From: Bordetella genomosp. 4
GTDB taxonomy: Bacteria; Pseudomonadota; Gammaproteobacteria; Burkholderiales; Burkholderiaceae_B
Assembly: GCF_002261185.1 (NCBI RefSeq)
Contig: NZ_NEVQ01000011.1
Span: 1-64,000 of the forward strand
Length of the DNA: 64,000 nt
Reading direction: 5' to 3'
Each line of letters starts with the position of its first letter. Within the stretch, counting starts at the first letter, position 1. Made by a program: the position numbers and the translations under genes. Below the pieces are notes generated by a model. It was not told the origin of the DNA. It saw nothing but the letters and a program-made list of their open reading frames with translations, and made no database searches. Shown one piece after another: positions 38,588 through 48,069 of the stretch.

Positions 38588-39223
38588 ATGGCACAGATGG
38601 GTCGTCCGCGTACGTTTGATCGGGACGCGGCCATCGAACAGGCCATGCATCTGTTTTGGGAGCATGGCTACGAATCTACTTCCCTGGCTTTGCTGAAAGC
38701 CGGTATAGGCGGGGGGATTACCGCGCCGAGTTTCTATGCGGCCTTTGCTTCGAAAGAAGCATTGTTTCGAGAGGTCGTGCAGCGTTATGCCGCCACGCAT
38801 GGCCAGGTCAACGCTTGCTTATGGGATGACGCTCTCTCCCCGCGTGATGCTGTTGAGTTGGCGCTACGCCGCTCCGCGGCAATGCAGACGGAACGCGGTC
38901 ATCCCAAAGGCTGCTTGCTCGTGTTTGCGGCAAGTACATGCGGACCTGAGAATGGCCATATGCAGAAGGCGCTGGCAAAGCAGCGCGCACGAACACGCGA
39001 AGGCTACGAGCGTTGCGTGCGGCGAGCGGTCGACGCCGGCGAACTTCCCTCGGACACCGATGTCCGCGCTTTTGCTGCGGTCTTTCACGGTTTTCTTGTT
39101 GGCCTGTCTGTGCAGGCTCGAGACGGTGTGCCTGTCGGCGTATTGGACAGGGCGATTACCAGTCTGATGACGGTCTGGGATCAAGCCGCCGCCCGATCCT
39201 CGCCACAGCTGAATCAACCCTAA
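38588..39223 (+). CDS. TetR-family transcriptional regulator
   Basis: This encodes 211 residues. The N-terminal HTH is GRPRTFDRDAAIEQAMHLF plus a GITAPSFYAAFASKEALFREVV recognition segment (about 30-60). The C-terminal ligand domain resembles those of regulators controlling SDR or ene-reductases. It is divergent from the SDR gene, with two shared palindromes between them. The inducer is unknown. Confidence 0.9.
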   Translation: MAQMGRPRTFDRDAAIEQAMHLFWEHGYESTSLALLKAGIGGGITAPSFYAAFASKEALFREVVQRYAATHGQVNACLWDDALSPRDAVELALRRSAAMQTERGHPKGCLLVFAASTCGPENGHMQKALAKQRARTREGYERCVRRAVDAGELPSDTDVRAFAAVFHGFLVGLSVQARDGVPVGVLDRAITSLMTVWDQAAARSSPQLNQP

Positions 39224-39237
39224 AAAAGCCTGCAATG

Positions 39238-39261
39238 AAAAAGGCCCGCACAAGGCGGGCC
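39238..39261 (-). terminator. Terminator of the BI-1 family gene
   Basis: GGCCCGC (39243-39249) and GCGGGCC (39255-39261) form a 7-bp stem with a 5-base loop. On the minus strand it is followed by UUUUU. It lies 25 bases after the stop. Confidence 0.8.
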
Positions 39262-39285
39262 TCAGGATGCCGAGCTGCGGACGGT

Positions 39286-39996
39286 TTATTCGCGATTACC
39301 GCCAAAGATGCCCAACAGCATCAGCAGGTTCGAGAAGACGTTGTAGACGTCCAGATAGATGGCCAAGGTCGCCGACACGTAGTTGGTCTCGCCGCCATTG
39401 ACCACACGCTGCAGGTCCACCAGCATGAAGGCCGAGAAAATCACGATGGCCAGGACCGAGATGGTCAGCATCAGTGCCGGCATCTGCAGGAAGATGTTGG
39501 CTAGTGCGGCGACCAGAATGACCACCGCGCCGGTAAACAGCCATTTCTGCATGCTGGACAGGTCGCGCTTGATGGTGGTGGCCAGCGTTGCCATGGTACC
39601 GAACACCACGGCCGTACCGCCGAAGGCGGTCATGACCAGCTGAGCGCCATTACCCATGCCGAGCACAAACCCCAGCAGGCGCGACAGCATCACACCCATA
39701 AAGAACGTAAAGGCCAGCAGCAGGACGACGCCCAGCGAGCTGTTTTTGTTCTTTTCGATGGCGAACATCAGGCCAAAGGCGCCGACCAGAAAGATGATGG
39801 CCGACATGCCCGGGCTGGCCATCATGACCTGGTTGATGCCGCTATACAGGCCTACCGCCGCGCCCAGCACGGTGGGGATCAGCGACAGCGCCAGCAGCCA
39901 ATAGGTGTTGCGCAGGACTTTATTGCGGACGACTTCACCCGGCGCGCCAGCATAGGCGCCAGAGCGGTTGAAAGGGGAAGGACGGTAATCGTTCAT
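39286..39996 (-). CDS. Bax inhibitor-1 / YccA-family membrane protein
   Basis: This is a 236-residue protein with seven hydrophobic segments from about residue 30 to the end. Typical family parts are RNTYWLLALSLIPTVLGA, the FTFFMGVMLSRLLG helix and a terminal LDVYNVFSNLLMLLGIFGG. In E. coli, YccA protects SecY from FtsH, and BI-1 proteins conduct calcium or protons. The exact role here is not known. The 253-bp gap upstream (39997-40249) shows no gene; the small frames there lack RBS and homology. Confidence 0.93.
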   Translation of the reverse strand: MNDYRPSPFNRSGAYAGAPGEVVRNKVLRNTYWLLALSLIPTVLGAAVGLYSGINQVMMASPGMSAIIFLVGAFGLMFAIEKNKNSSLGVVLLLAFTFFMGVMLSRLLGFVLGMGNGAQLVMTAFGGTAVVFGTMATLATTIKRDLSSMQKWLFTGAVVILVAALANIFLQMPALMLTISVLAIVIFSAFMLVDLQRVVNGGETNYVSATLAIYLDVYNVFSNLLMLLGIFGGNRE

Positions 39997-40249
39997 GGAC
40001 GGCTCCTGTGTACGGCAAACGGGGGTTGCCCAACGTATTAGAGGGATAGGATACCTTACAGTTCCCTGAAAAATCTACTTCTAGGCAAGATTTGTCGGTA
40101 TCAGGGTTGCCTTGAGCCCAATATATGGGGGCCATATAGCACGAAACAAGGGGTAAATACCGGCGTCCAGGCTCGCACGTTGCCCAGCCAGGGCAGACTT
40201 TGCCATGGCTGTGATACACCGCCTGTTCCGGTCGAAAGGCTTTCTGACC

Positions 40250-40819
40250 TCACCCCGGCCGGACTTTGCTCAGCGCGCGTGTGATCAACGTGGGCAATTC
40301 CGCTTCCAGGCGGGCGCGCACGCCTGCCGCTGCGTCGTCCAGTGCCTCTTGCAGGGCTTGTTCGAGTTCGGCCTGCAGGGCCGCTCTGAGGACAGCCGTG
40401 TTGGCATCTGTGCCGCCGGCCGTGGTGCTGAAGGCCGCCTGCGGCAGGCCGACGCCGCCAGCAGCTCCGGCCGTGGTTTCCGATGCGGAATATCCTGCAT
40501 CATCGTCGTTTGCGATTTCGGTCAACACAGGGAGCTCGTCTCGGTCCTGACGCTCGGATGCGGGCGGGCGGGGCGTGGCCGTCACAGGTGTTGAGCGGGC
40601 GATGTCAGTCAAGACCGGAAGGTCGTTGTCGTCCTGTCGTACGTCCGGTGTTGTCCGGGAAGGGGGCGACGCCGGGGTCAAATCGGCGACATCGGTCAGG
40701 ACTGGCAAATCAGCGTGATGATCTGGCGTGGTTTGGCCCTTGTCCGGCTGCGCAGGAGTCAAAGTCGGCTCGACGCGTTGCGTCAAAGTAGGGATGCCAG
40801 GGTCTGAATAGTGGGGCAT
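40250..40819 (-). CDS. DUF2486-like protein with repeated LPVLT motifs
   Basis: This encodes 189 residues from ATG 40819 with an AGGAG SD. The N-terminal two thirds look disordered and carry repeated short motifs: IPTLTQRVEP, LPVLTDVADL, LPVLTDIARS and LPVLTEIAND. The C-terminal third is a predicted helix (LRAALQAELEQALQEALDDAAAGVRARLEAE) ending ELPTLITRAL. It lies 20 bases downstream of holC, an arrangement I recall for DUF2486 in Burkholderiales. The function is unknown; the repeats resemble docking peptides. Confidence 0.75.
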   Translation of the reverse strand: MPHYSDPGIPTLTQRVEPTLTPAQPDKGQTTPDHHADLPVLTDVADLTPASPPSRTTPDVRQDDNDLPVLTDIARSTPVTATPRPPASERQDRDELPVLTEIANDDDAGYSASETTAGAAGGVGLPQAAFSTTAGGTDANTAVLRAALQAELEQALQEALDDAAAGVRARLEAELPTLITRALSKVRPG

Positions 40820-40839
40820 AAGGGCTCCTGAATCAGCCC

Positions 40840-41283
40840 TTATGCTAAACGACCGGCGAGATCGTGGCCGTGCAGATCGTGTCCGGCAGCCTGATAAGTC
40901 CGCCAGCGCTGGCGCGCTGCCTGACGGTCGTCGGGCTCTCCAGACACAATCTCCAGCACTCGGGGGAATGCTTCGTAGCCGGGCGGGCAATCATCATCGA
41001 GATTCATCAGCCACGGTCCCTCGTCATTATCCGAGGAGGGCGGGGCCGGCGGAGATGCCGTCAGGATCACGGGCGTGCTGGCAGCCAAGGGGTCGCTTGC
41101 CAGCACGTGCGGCACGAAAGAAATATCGTCAAACGCCCAAAGCAGACGATCGAACGCGGACAGGCGGGATCCGTTGGCGCAGTACACCACCAGCCGCTGG
41201 CCTGCCAGATAACGCTTGCGCGCTACCTGGCAGGCGGCACGCAATCTGTCGTTGGCCCCAAAAGCAAAATCGATGCGCGTCAT
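40840..41283 (-). CDS. holC: DNA polymerase III subunit chi
   Basis: This encodes 147 residues. It starts MTRIDFAFGANDRLRAACQVARKRY and has the HolC core VYCANGSRLSAFDRLLWAFDDISFVPHVLASD. The VLEIVSGEPDDRQAARQRWRTYQAAGHDL end is typical. Chi links the clamp loader to SSB. It follows pepA, its usual neighbour. Confidence 0.93.
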   Translation of the reverse strand: MTRIDFAFGANDRLRAACQVARKRYLAGQRLVVYCANGSRLSAFDRLLWAFDDISFVPHVLASDPLAASTPVILTASPPAPPSSDNDEGPWLMNLDDDCPPGYEAFPRVLEIVSGEPDDRQAARQRWRTYQAAGHDLHGHDLAGRLA

Positions 41284-41313
41284 GAATGAACGCAGTTCTG
41301 AAGTCTGCGCCAG

Positions 41314-41332
41314 GGCAGGGCAAGGCCCTGCC
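41314..41332. repeat. Hairpin between pepA and holC
   Basis: GGCAGGGC and GCCCTGCC pair perfectly around AAG. No T run follows on either strand, so it is probably an mRNA stability or processing structure in the pepA-holC transcript. Confidence 0.45.
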
Positions 41333-41411
41333 GCCCCTCCATGAGGAGGAAGCCGTCTCGAGAATGGCCGGCTTCTCCTGGCGCGGGAATGTTAATAAGC
41401 ATGCAGCAGAC

Positions 41412-42908
41412 TCAGGCCTGATCCAGCAGGTACTGCATCAACAAGGGCACGGGGCGGCCGGTGGCTCCCTTGTCCTTGCCGCTGCGCCATGCGGTGCCGG
41501 CGATGTCCAGGTGCGCCCAGGGATAGGCCTTGGTAAAGCGCGACAGGAAGCACGCCGCCGTGACCGCACCCGCAGGTGGGCCGCCAATGTTGGCAATGTC
41601 GGCGAAGTTCGATTTCAACTGGTCTTGGTAGGCGTCATCCATCGGCATGCGCCATGCCGTATCGAGCGACTGTTTGCCTGCCGACAACAAGGCACTGGCC
41701 AGGCTGTCGTCGGGCGAGAATAGCCCGGTGTTGACATGGCCCAGGGCGACCACGCAAGCGCCGGTCAAGGTGGCGATATCGATGACAGCCGAGGGTTTGA
41801 AGCGTTCGGCGTAGGTCAAGGCATCGCACAGCACCAGACGGCCTTCGGCATCCGTGTTCAGGATTTCGATGGTCTGGCCCGACATGCTGGTTACGACGTC
41901 GCCAGGCTTGTTGGCTTTGCCGCTGGGCAGGTTTTCGCAGGCGGGAATCAGGCCGACGACTTCGACCGGCAGCTCCAGTTCGGCCAGGGCGCGGAACGTT
42001 CCGAGCACGCTGGCTGCGCCGCACATGTCGTATTTCATTTCGTCCATGGTGGCCGCCGGCTTGAGCGAGATGCCGCCCGCGTCGAACGTGATGCCCTTGC
42101 CGACCAGCACGACCGGTCCGGATTTTGATTTCTTGGCGTTCTTGATCTGATGGCGCAGCACGATGAAGCGCAGCGGTTCCTCGGATCCACGGGCAACCGA
42201 CAGGAACGAACCCATGCCGAGCGCCTCGACTTGTTTGCGATCCAGGACTTCGGCCTTGAGCGACTGGAACTCGCGCGCCAGTTTTTTGGCGGTTTCACCC
42301 AAGTAGGTTGGTGTGCAAACGTTACCGGGCAGGTTGCCCAGCGTGCGAGTCAATTCCATCCCGTGGGCAATGGCGGCGCCTTCGCGCAAGCCTTGCTGAG
42401 CCGCTGCGGCGTCGGCGCGCTCGACGACCTGCACGATTTTTTTCAGTTTTGGACGGTTCTCCCGGTCAGGCGAGCCGAACGTGGTGTCATAGTGATAAGT
42501 AGCTGCGCCGGCGGCAATGGCCGCGGCACGCGCACGGGCGCGCAGATCGACCTCGGCGATCGGGTTGGCGGCCAGGGTGGATACCCCCTCGGTCAGGCGG
42601 GCAGCGACGCAGGCCGCGGCAAAGCCTTGCTCAGCCGATGCATGTGCGCGGGCGTTGTATTCGCTTTGCTTGCCCAGGCCGACCAGCACGACGCGTTGCG
42701 CGCTGACACCCGGCAAGGCCCGCAAGACCAGCGTAGCGCCTGCACGCCCACGGAACTCGGTTTTGACGACATTGCGCACGGCGTGATTGCTCGCGCGGTC
42801 GATGACGTCGGCGGCGGGACTGAGCTCGCCGTCAGCATAGACGCCTATCGCCAGTGCGGCTGTCTTGATTTGGTGCAAAGAGGCGGTGGTCTGTGTGCTA
42901 AATTCCAT
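41412..42908 (-). CDS. pepA: Cytosol (leucyl) aminopeptidase
   Basis: This encodes 498 residues from ATG 42908 ([15 protein letters not shown]). The M17 di-metal motifs are [25 protein letters not shown] and [14 protein letters not shown], the last being the M17 signature. It is a hexameric cytosolic aminopeptidase; in E. coli PepA is also a DNA-binding protein. It is divergent from lptF, with only 54 bases between the two start codons. Confidence 0.95.
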   Translation of the reverse strand: MEFSTQTTASLHQIKTAALAIGVYADGELSPAADVIDRASNHAVRNVVKTEFRGRAGATLVLRALPGVSAQRVVLVGLGKQSEYNARAHASAEQGFAAACVAARLTEGVSTLAANPIAEVDLRARARAAAIAAGAATYHYDTTFGSPDRENRPKLKKIVQVVERADAAAAQQGLREGAAIAHGMELTRTLGNLPGNVCTPTYLGETAKKLAREFQSLKAEVLDRKQVEALGMGSFLSVARGSEEPLRFIVLRHQIKNAKKSKSGPVVLVGKGITFDAGGISLKPAATMDEMKYDMCGAASVLGTFRALAELELPVEVVGLIPACENLPSGKANKPGDVVTSMSGQTIEILNTDAEGRLVLCDALTYAERFKPSAVIDIATLTGACVVALGHVNTGLFSPDDSLASALLSAGKQSLDTAWRMPMDDAYQDQLKSNFADIANIGGPPAGAVTAACFLSRFTKAYPWAHLDIAGTAWRSGKDKGATGRPVPLLMQYLLDQA

Positions 42909-42962
42909 GGAGGATTCCCGTGTGCGTGGTGCAGTGCGGTTGATTATCCCGCATATTCTCAC

Positions 42963-44060
42963 ATGTCTCTATTCAAACGGTCTGTCGTTGCTGAGATCAC
43001 CAGCCATGCTGGGGTCGTGTTTTCCACGTTGGTCGTGGTGTGGCTTAGCGTCCTCTTGGTACGCCTGTTGGGCGAAGCCGCGGGCGGAACTATCGGCGCA
43101 GATGTCGTCCTGGGGCTGGCCGCGTTTTCCACCATTACTGCGTTGCCTACCGTATTGGCGGTATCCCTGTTCATCGCTGTGTTGACGACGGTGACCCGCA
43201 ATTATCGCGAATCCGAAATGGTGGTCTGGTTCGCCAGCGGGTTGTCACTGGCCGATTGGCTGCGTCCCGTCTTGCGCGTGGCGATACCAGTGTCGATTCT
43301 TGTCGCGGTCCTGACGCTAGGCGCCTCTCCGTGGGCGTATCGCCAGATTGCGGAATATCGCGAGCGCTTCGAACAGCGTTCTGACCTGTCGAAAGTCGCG
43401 GCCGGCCAGTTTGCCGAATCCAACGGCGGAGAAAGAGTCTTTTTTGCTGAAGAACCCACTCAGGCCAGTGATGAGCTGGGCGCCGTATTCGCTCGCGAAA
43501 CCGGCCCCGAATGGCACAGCGTCATGACCGCCAGCAGTGCACGTATCGAGACCGAACCCAATGGCGATCGTTTCCTGGTCCTGGGTAAAGGCCATCGTTA
43601 TGATCTGAAGCCGGGTACCCCCGAAATTCGCCTGGTGGACTTTGAGGGATATGGTTTTCGCCTGGAGAGCAAGTCCGGCGATCCGGTCGCCGAGGCGCGA
43701 GCTGCGGCAGAGCGTTCGAGCAAGGCGCGCCCGACGTTGCAGTTGGTGGCCGATGACACGGATAGTTCATGGTCACAGATCATGTGGCGGATTTCCCTGC
43801 CCATCGCGGCCCTGAATCTGGCGCTGCTGGCGATTCCGCTGGGCGCTGTGAATCCGCGCCTGGGCCGTTCGGGCGATCTGCTGATTGCGGGTCTTGTCGG
43901 CTTGCTCTACATGAATCTGATCAACCTGTCGCGAGCCTGGATCAGCAGCGGCAAACTGCCATTCGGTGTCGGGGTGTGGGTCATCCATGCCGTTGTCGCC
44001 GGCTTGGCGCTGTATTTGCTGATGCGCCGTTTACGGGTCAAGGCGCCAAAAGGCGCGTGA
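42963..44060 (+). CDS. lptF: LPS export permease LptF
   Basis: This encodes 365 residues from ATG 42963 ([12 protein letters not shown]). Three N-terminal transmembrane helices precede a periplasmic beta-jellyroll domain (about 130-270), followed by three C-terminal helices. [24 protein letters not shown] is a YjgP/YjgQ signature. It forms the LptB2FG transporter that extracts LPS from the inner membrane. lptG, its usual partner, is not next to it in this window. Confidence 0.92.
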   Translation: MSLFKRSVVAEITSHAGVVFSTLVVVWLSVLLVRLLGEAAGGTIGADVVLGLAAFSTITALPTVLAVSLFIAVLTTVTRNYRESEMVVWFASGLSLADWLRPVLRVAIPVSILVAVLTLGASPWAYRQIAEYRERFEQRSDLSKVAAGQFAESNGGERVFFAEEPTQASDELGAVFARETGPEWHSVMTASSARIETEPNGDRFLVLGKGHRYDLKPGTPEIRLVDFEGYGFRLESKSGDPVAEARAAAERSSKARPTLQLVADDTDSSWSQIMWRISLPIAALNLALLAIPLGAVNPRLGRSGDLLIAGLVGLLYMNLINLSRAWISSGKLPFGVGVWVIHAVVAGLALYLLMRRLRVKAPKGA

Positions 44061-44071
44061 GCTGCCAGGGC

Positions 44072-44992
44072 TCAGGGCAGATAACGCATTACCCCTTGTT
44101 TGCCCGCTAATAGCTTGGCATTGCGCATCACGGATTTGCGCATGAAATCCCACAAAATCGCCATTCGTTTGAGTTTGTGCAGGTCTTCGTGGCAGTACAT
44201 CCAAAAGCTGCGCGTGATGGCGATGTCATTTTCCAGCACGGGCACCAGCCGTGGATCTTGGGCGGCGATAAAGCAGGGCAAAATAGCCAGCGACCTGCCT
44301 TGCAGCGCGGCGTGATATTGGGCAATCACGCTTGTGCTGCGCAAGACGACCCGGCTCTCGGGCAGCAGGTCTTCCAGATATCGCAGCCGCTCGCTGAACA
44401 GCAATTCATCCACATAGCCGATGAACGTATGCTCGGTCAGATCCGCGCGGCGCGTGATCGGCGCGTGATCGGCCAGATATCCCGGCGTGCCATATAGCCG
44501 CAAGGTGTAGTCGCACAGTTTGGTGCACACATACGGTCCGCGTTGCGGCCGTTCAATGGTGATGGCCAGATCCGCTTCGCGTTTGGACAGGCTGACAAAA
44601 CGCGGCACCGGCAGGATGTCCAGCGTGATATGGGGATAGCGCCGCTGAAAGTCCGCCGCCAGTGGCGTCAACACATAGCTGCCAAAGCCCTCGGTCGCCC
44701 CGATGCGCAGATGGCCCGATAGGGCTTGTCCGATTCCCGACAAATTTTCTCGCGCCGTATGCACTGCGCTTTCCATTTGCTCGGCGTAGACGAATAGCCG
44801 ATGACCGTCTTCGGTCAGCAGGAATCCCGTGTTGCGCGATTTTTCGAACAGCAGAGAGTCGAGTTCGGCCTCCAGTGCGCGTATGCGCCGCGACACCGTC
44901 GTGTGCTCCACACCCAATTTGCGTGCGGCAGCGCTGACGCGCTGCGTGCGGGCGACCTCCAGAAAATAGCGCAGACTGTCCCAATCCAGCAT
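44072..44992 (-). CDS. LysR-family transcriptional regulator
   Basis: This encodes 306 residues. The HTH is LDWDSLRYFLEVARTQRVSAAARKLGVEHTTVSRRIRALE, read as the LysR winged-helix start. The effector domain begins near residue 90 (GHLRIGATEGFGSYVLTPL). It is divergent from the ABC receptor gene at 45136 and a palindrome lies between them, so it probably controls the receptor and mmsA. Confidence 0.92.
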   Translation of the reverse strand: MLDWDSLRYFLEVARTQRVSAAARKLGVEHTTVSRRIRALEAELDSLLFEKSRNTGFLLTEDGHRLFVYAEQMESAVHTARENLSGIGQALSGHLRIGATEGFGSYVLTPLAADFQRRYPHITLDILPVPRFVSLSKREADLAITIERPQRGPYVCTKLCDYTLRLYGTPGYLADHAPITRRADLTEHTFIGYVDELLFSERLRYLEDLLPESRVVLRSTSVIAQYHAALQGRSLAILPCFIAAQDPRLVPVLENDIAITRSFWMYCHEDLHKLKRMAILWDFMRKSVMRNAKLLAGKQGVMRYLP

Positions 44993-45013
44993 CGTGCCTT
45001 CCTTGTGTATTCA

Positions 45014-45030
45014 TGCACAACGAATGTGCA
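45014..45030. promoter_or_regulatory. Probable LysR operator
   Basis: TGCACA and TGTGCA are perfect arms around a 5-base spacer (ACGAA), and a third half-site TTGTGC follows at 45033-45038. It lies 22 bases from the LysR start and about 106 bases before the receptor gene. Confidence 0.6.
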
Positions 45031-45135
45031 ATTTGTGCTGTTGCTGGATGATTTTTACACATCTACACTAGACCGGCAGGTCCGAACGGTGCATCGGCCT
45101 GCAAACAAGATAAATAATCACCGGAGACAATCATC

Positions 45136-46353
45136 ATGACACTGCATGCGCGCGGCCTGGCCGCTAGTTTGTGCCTGGGCGCCATCTTGACCGCCCCAGC
45201 CTTAGCCGCGGACAAGCCGCCCGTCAAAATCGGGGTGCTGACAGATATGTCGGGTACCTATGCCGCAATGGGCGGCCCCGGCTCGGTGGCCGCGGCACAG
45301 ATGGCGATTGACGACTGTCTGGCCGCCGAATGCAAGGGCATGAAGATCGAACTGGTGTCGGCCGACAATCAAAACAAGGCTGACGTCGGCGCCGCCCGTG
45401 CCCGTGAATGGTTCGACCGCGAAGGCGTCACCGCGATCGCCGACCTGACCAATTCCGCCGTCGCCCTGGCCGTACAGGGTATTGCCCGCGAAAAAGACAA
45501 GGTCGTGATGTTCTCCGGGCCGGCGACGACCGCGCTGACCAATAAAGAATGTTCGCCGGTCGGTTTCCACTGGATGTTCGATACCTATTCGCAATCGGCG
45601 GGCGGGGCCAAAGCCACGGTACGGGCGGGCGGCAAGTCCTGGTATTTCATCACCGTGGACTATGCCTTCGGCCATTCCCTCGAGGCCGACACCGCCAAGG
45701 CCGTGAAAGCCCTGGGCGGCACCGTGGCGGGCTCGGTGCGTCATCCCTTGAATGCGCCCGATTTTGCCTCCTATCTATTGCAGGCGCAGAGCTCCAAAGC
45801 CCAAGTCGTGGCCTTGGCCAATGGCGGCCAGGACACCGTCAATGCCGTCAAGCAGGCTCGCGAATTCGGCATTGTGGCGGGTGGCCAACGGCTGGTGTCG
45901 TTGTTGATATTCCTCTCGGATCTGCGCGCCTTGGGTCTGGATAACGCGCAAGGCCTGTCCTATGTCGACGGCTTTTATTGGGACTACGACGACGCGACAC
46001 GCGAATGGTCAGCTCGATTCGAAAAAGCGTTTCGCGGGTTAAAGCCGACGATGACGCAGGCAGGCGTGTATTCCAGCGTCTTGCATTATCTGCGAGCAGT
46101 CGCCGCCACAGGCAGCACCGAAGGGCGCGCAGTGGCCGACAAGATGCGCGAGCTACCCATCAAAGATCCGATCATGCGCAACGCCAGCATCCGGCCCGAC
46201 GGTCGCGTGATTCACGACATGTACTTGTATGAGGTCAAAAAACCGGACGAATCCAAAGGCGGTTGGGACTATTCCAAGTTGATCGCCACGATCCCGGCCG
46301 ACGAAGCCTTTCAGCCGTTGGCGGACTCCAGCTGCCCGCTGCTCAAGAAATAG
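45136..46353 (+). CDS. ABC transporter substrate-binding protein (branched-chain amino acid type)
   Basis: This is a 405-residue periplasmic receptor. The signal peptide runs to about residue 25 (LGAILTAPALAADK). The Leu/Ile/Val-binding fold starts KIGVLTDMSGTYAAMGGPGSV, typical of HAAT-family receptors. No membrane or ATPase genes are adjacent, so it must use components encoded elsewhere. The likely ligand is an amino or organic acid, possibly related to MmsA catabolism. Confidence 0.9.
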   Translation: MTLHARGLAASLCLGAILTAPALAADKPPVKIGVLTDMSGTYAAMGGPGSVAAAQMAIDDCLAAECKGMKIELVSADNQNKADVGAARAREWFDREGVTAIADLTNSAVALAVQGIAREKDKVVMFSGPATTALTNKECSPVGFHWMFDTYSQSAGGAKATVRAGGKSWYFITVDYAFGHSLEADTAKAVKALGGTVAGSVRHPLNAPDFASYLLQAQSSKAQVVALANGGQDTVNAVKQAREFGIVAGGQRLVSLLIFLSDLRALGLDNAQGLSYVDGFYWDYDDATREWSARFEKAFRGLKPTMTQAGVYSSVLHYLRAVAATGSTEGRAVADKMRELPIKDPIMRNASIRPDGRVIHDMYLYEVKKPDESKGGWDYSKLIATIPADEAFQPLADSSCPLLKK

Positions 46354-46450
46354 CTTTTATTTTTATCCCAGGCCCGCCATGCAGGAACAGTGCCAGTTCA
46401 GGCGCAGCATCCCAACGTAGCGGCGGGCGTGGAGTCTTTTCAAATCACGG

Positions 46451-46477
46451 GCTGCGCGGGAGCGCAGCGGATTTTTT
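46451..46477 (+). terminator. Hairpin-plus-T terminator just before mmsA
   Basis: GCTGCGC and GCGCAGC form a 7-bp stem with a GGGA loop, followed after GGA by TTTTTT. It lies 18 bases before the mmsA ATG, so it ends the receptor transcript or attenuates mmsA. The mmsA SD AAGGAG follows it. Confidence 0.72.
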
Positions 46478-46494
46478 CGGAATAAGGAGTCATC

Positions 46495-47988
46495 ATGAGT
46501 GAAGTTCCCAACGTCCCGCTACTGATCGGCGGCAAGCTCGTGCAGTCCAAGACGACAGAATGGCGCGACGTCATTGACCCCGCCACGCAGAAAGTTGTCG
46601 CCCGCGTCCCCTTTGCGACGCGTGACGAGCTGGATCTCGCGGTAGCCAATGCCAAAGAGGCCTTTCAGACCTGGCGTAATGCCGGGCAGGGCGCACGCAT
46701 GCGCGTCATGCTGAAGCTGCAGCAACTGCTGCGTGAAAACACAGGCAAGCTCGCCGAAATGATCACGCGCGAGCACGGCAAAACCCTGCCTGACGCCGAG
46801 GGCGAAGTAGGCCGCGGCCTGGAGGTCGTAGAGCACGCATGCTCGATCGCCAACCTGCAACTGGGCGAATACGCCGAGAATGCAGCGGGCGGCATCGACG
46901 TCTATACCCTGATTCAACCGCTGGGCGTGTGCGCCGGCATCACAGCGTTCAACTTCCCCGTGATGTTGCCGTGCTTCATGTTCCCCATCGCGGTGGCGTG
47001 CGGCAATACCTTTGTGCTCAAGCCCTCGGAACAAGACCCAACGTCATCACTGTTCCTCGCCCAATTGGCCCTGGAGGCAGGCTTGCCGCCGGGCGTACTG
47101 AACGTTGTGCACGGCGGCCCTGAAATCGCCAACGGCCTGTGCGAACACCCCGACATCAAAGCCGTATCCTTCATCGGCTCGACCCGGGTAGGTTCAGAGA
47201 TCTATCAACGAGCCTCCAACGCCGGCAAGCGTTGCCAGGCCATGATGGGCGCCAAGAACCACTGCGTGATCTTGCCGGACGCCGATCCCGAAGTCGCGCT
47301 CAACCAACTGATCGGCGCCGCGTTCGGCGCAGCTGGTCAGCGCTGCATGGCCGCATCGGTTGCCGTGCTGGTGGGCGAGGCCCGCAACTGGCTGCCTGAC
47401 TTCGTCGAGCGCGCCAAACGCCTGAAAGTCAACGCCGGTACCGACCGCGAGGCCGATCTGGGCCCGCTGGTATCGCCCAATGCCAAAAAACGCGTCGAGA
47501 GCCTGATCCAGAAAGGCGTGGACGAAGGAGCCAAACTGTTGCTCGATGGCCGTAACCTGAAAGTCGCCGGCTTTGAAGAAGGCAACTTTGTCGGCCCGAC
47601 CGTGTTCGACGGCGTGACCGAAAACATGACCATCTACACCGAGGAAATCTTTGGCCCCGTGCTATGCGTGGTAGGCGTCGAAACCCTAGAGGACGCCGTA
47701 GCGTTCATCAACCGCAATCCCAACGGCAACGGTGTCGCGCTATTCACCCAAGACGGCGGCGCCGCCCGTTATTTCCAAAACAATATCGACGTAGGCCAAG
47801 TCGGGATCAACATCCCCATCCCTGTACCCGTAGCATGGTTCAGTTTCACAGGCTCTCGCGGCTCAAAACTGGGCGACCTGGGCCCGAACGGAAAACAGGC
47901 AGTCCAGTTCTGGACCCAAACCAAAACAGTCACAGCCCGCTGGTCCGCGCACGGAAGAACGGTAAACACCACGATCTCAATGCGCTGA
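46495..47988 (+). CDS. mmsA: CoA-acylating methylmalonate-semialdehyde dehydrogenase
   Basis: This is a 497-residue aldehyde dehydrogenase. The catalytic Cys is C284 (GQRCMAASVAV). The ITAFNFPVMLPCFMFPIAVACGNTF segment and the late PVPVAWFSFTGSRGS stretch are MmsA-type rather than general ALDH. It converts methylmalonate semialdehyde to propionyl-CoA in valine and related catabolism. Its product matches the substrate class of PrpE further right. mmsB is not adjacent. Confidence 0.93.
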   Translation: MSEVPNVPLLIGGKLVQSKTTEWRDVIDPATQKVVARVPFATRDELDLAVANAKEAFQTWRNAGQGARMRVMLKLQQLLRENTGKLAEMITREHGKTLPDAEGEVGRGLEVVEHACSIANLQLGEYAENAAGGIDVYTLIQPLGVCAGITAFNFPVMLPCFMFPIAVACGNTFVLKPSEQDPTSSLFLAQLALEAGLPPGVLNVVHGGPEIANGLCEHPDIKAVSFIGSTRVGSEIYQRASNAGKRCQAMMGAKNHCVILPDADPEVALNQLIGAAFGAAGQRCMAASVAVLVGEARNWLPDFVERAKRLKVNAGTDREADLGPLVSPNAKKRVESLIQKGVDEGAKLLLDGRNLKVAGFEEGNFVGPTVFDGVTENMTIYTEEIFGPVLCVVGVETLEDAVAFINRNPNGNGVALFTQDGGAARYFQNNIDVGQVGINIPIPVPVAWFSFTGSRGSKLGDLGPNGKQAVQFWTQTKTVTARWSAHGRTVNTTISMR

Positions 47989-48069
47989 CTCCCAGTTTGG
48001 TCACAGGGCGGGCTCCACCCCATGGAGCCCAACCAGCCACAGGAAACCTCCGCGAGCCCTCTAACGCGA

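Noticed and set aside
39935-40219. 94-codon minus-strand frame upstream of the BI-1 gene
   Set aside because: It overlaps the BI-1 start in another frame, with no SD and no recognisable sequence.
42150-42962. Long upstream extension of the lptF frame through pepA
   Set aside because: The extension is antisense to pepA. LptF begins MSLFKRSVV at 42963, which fits the family N-terminus.
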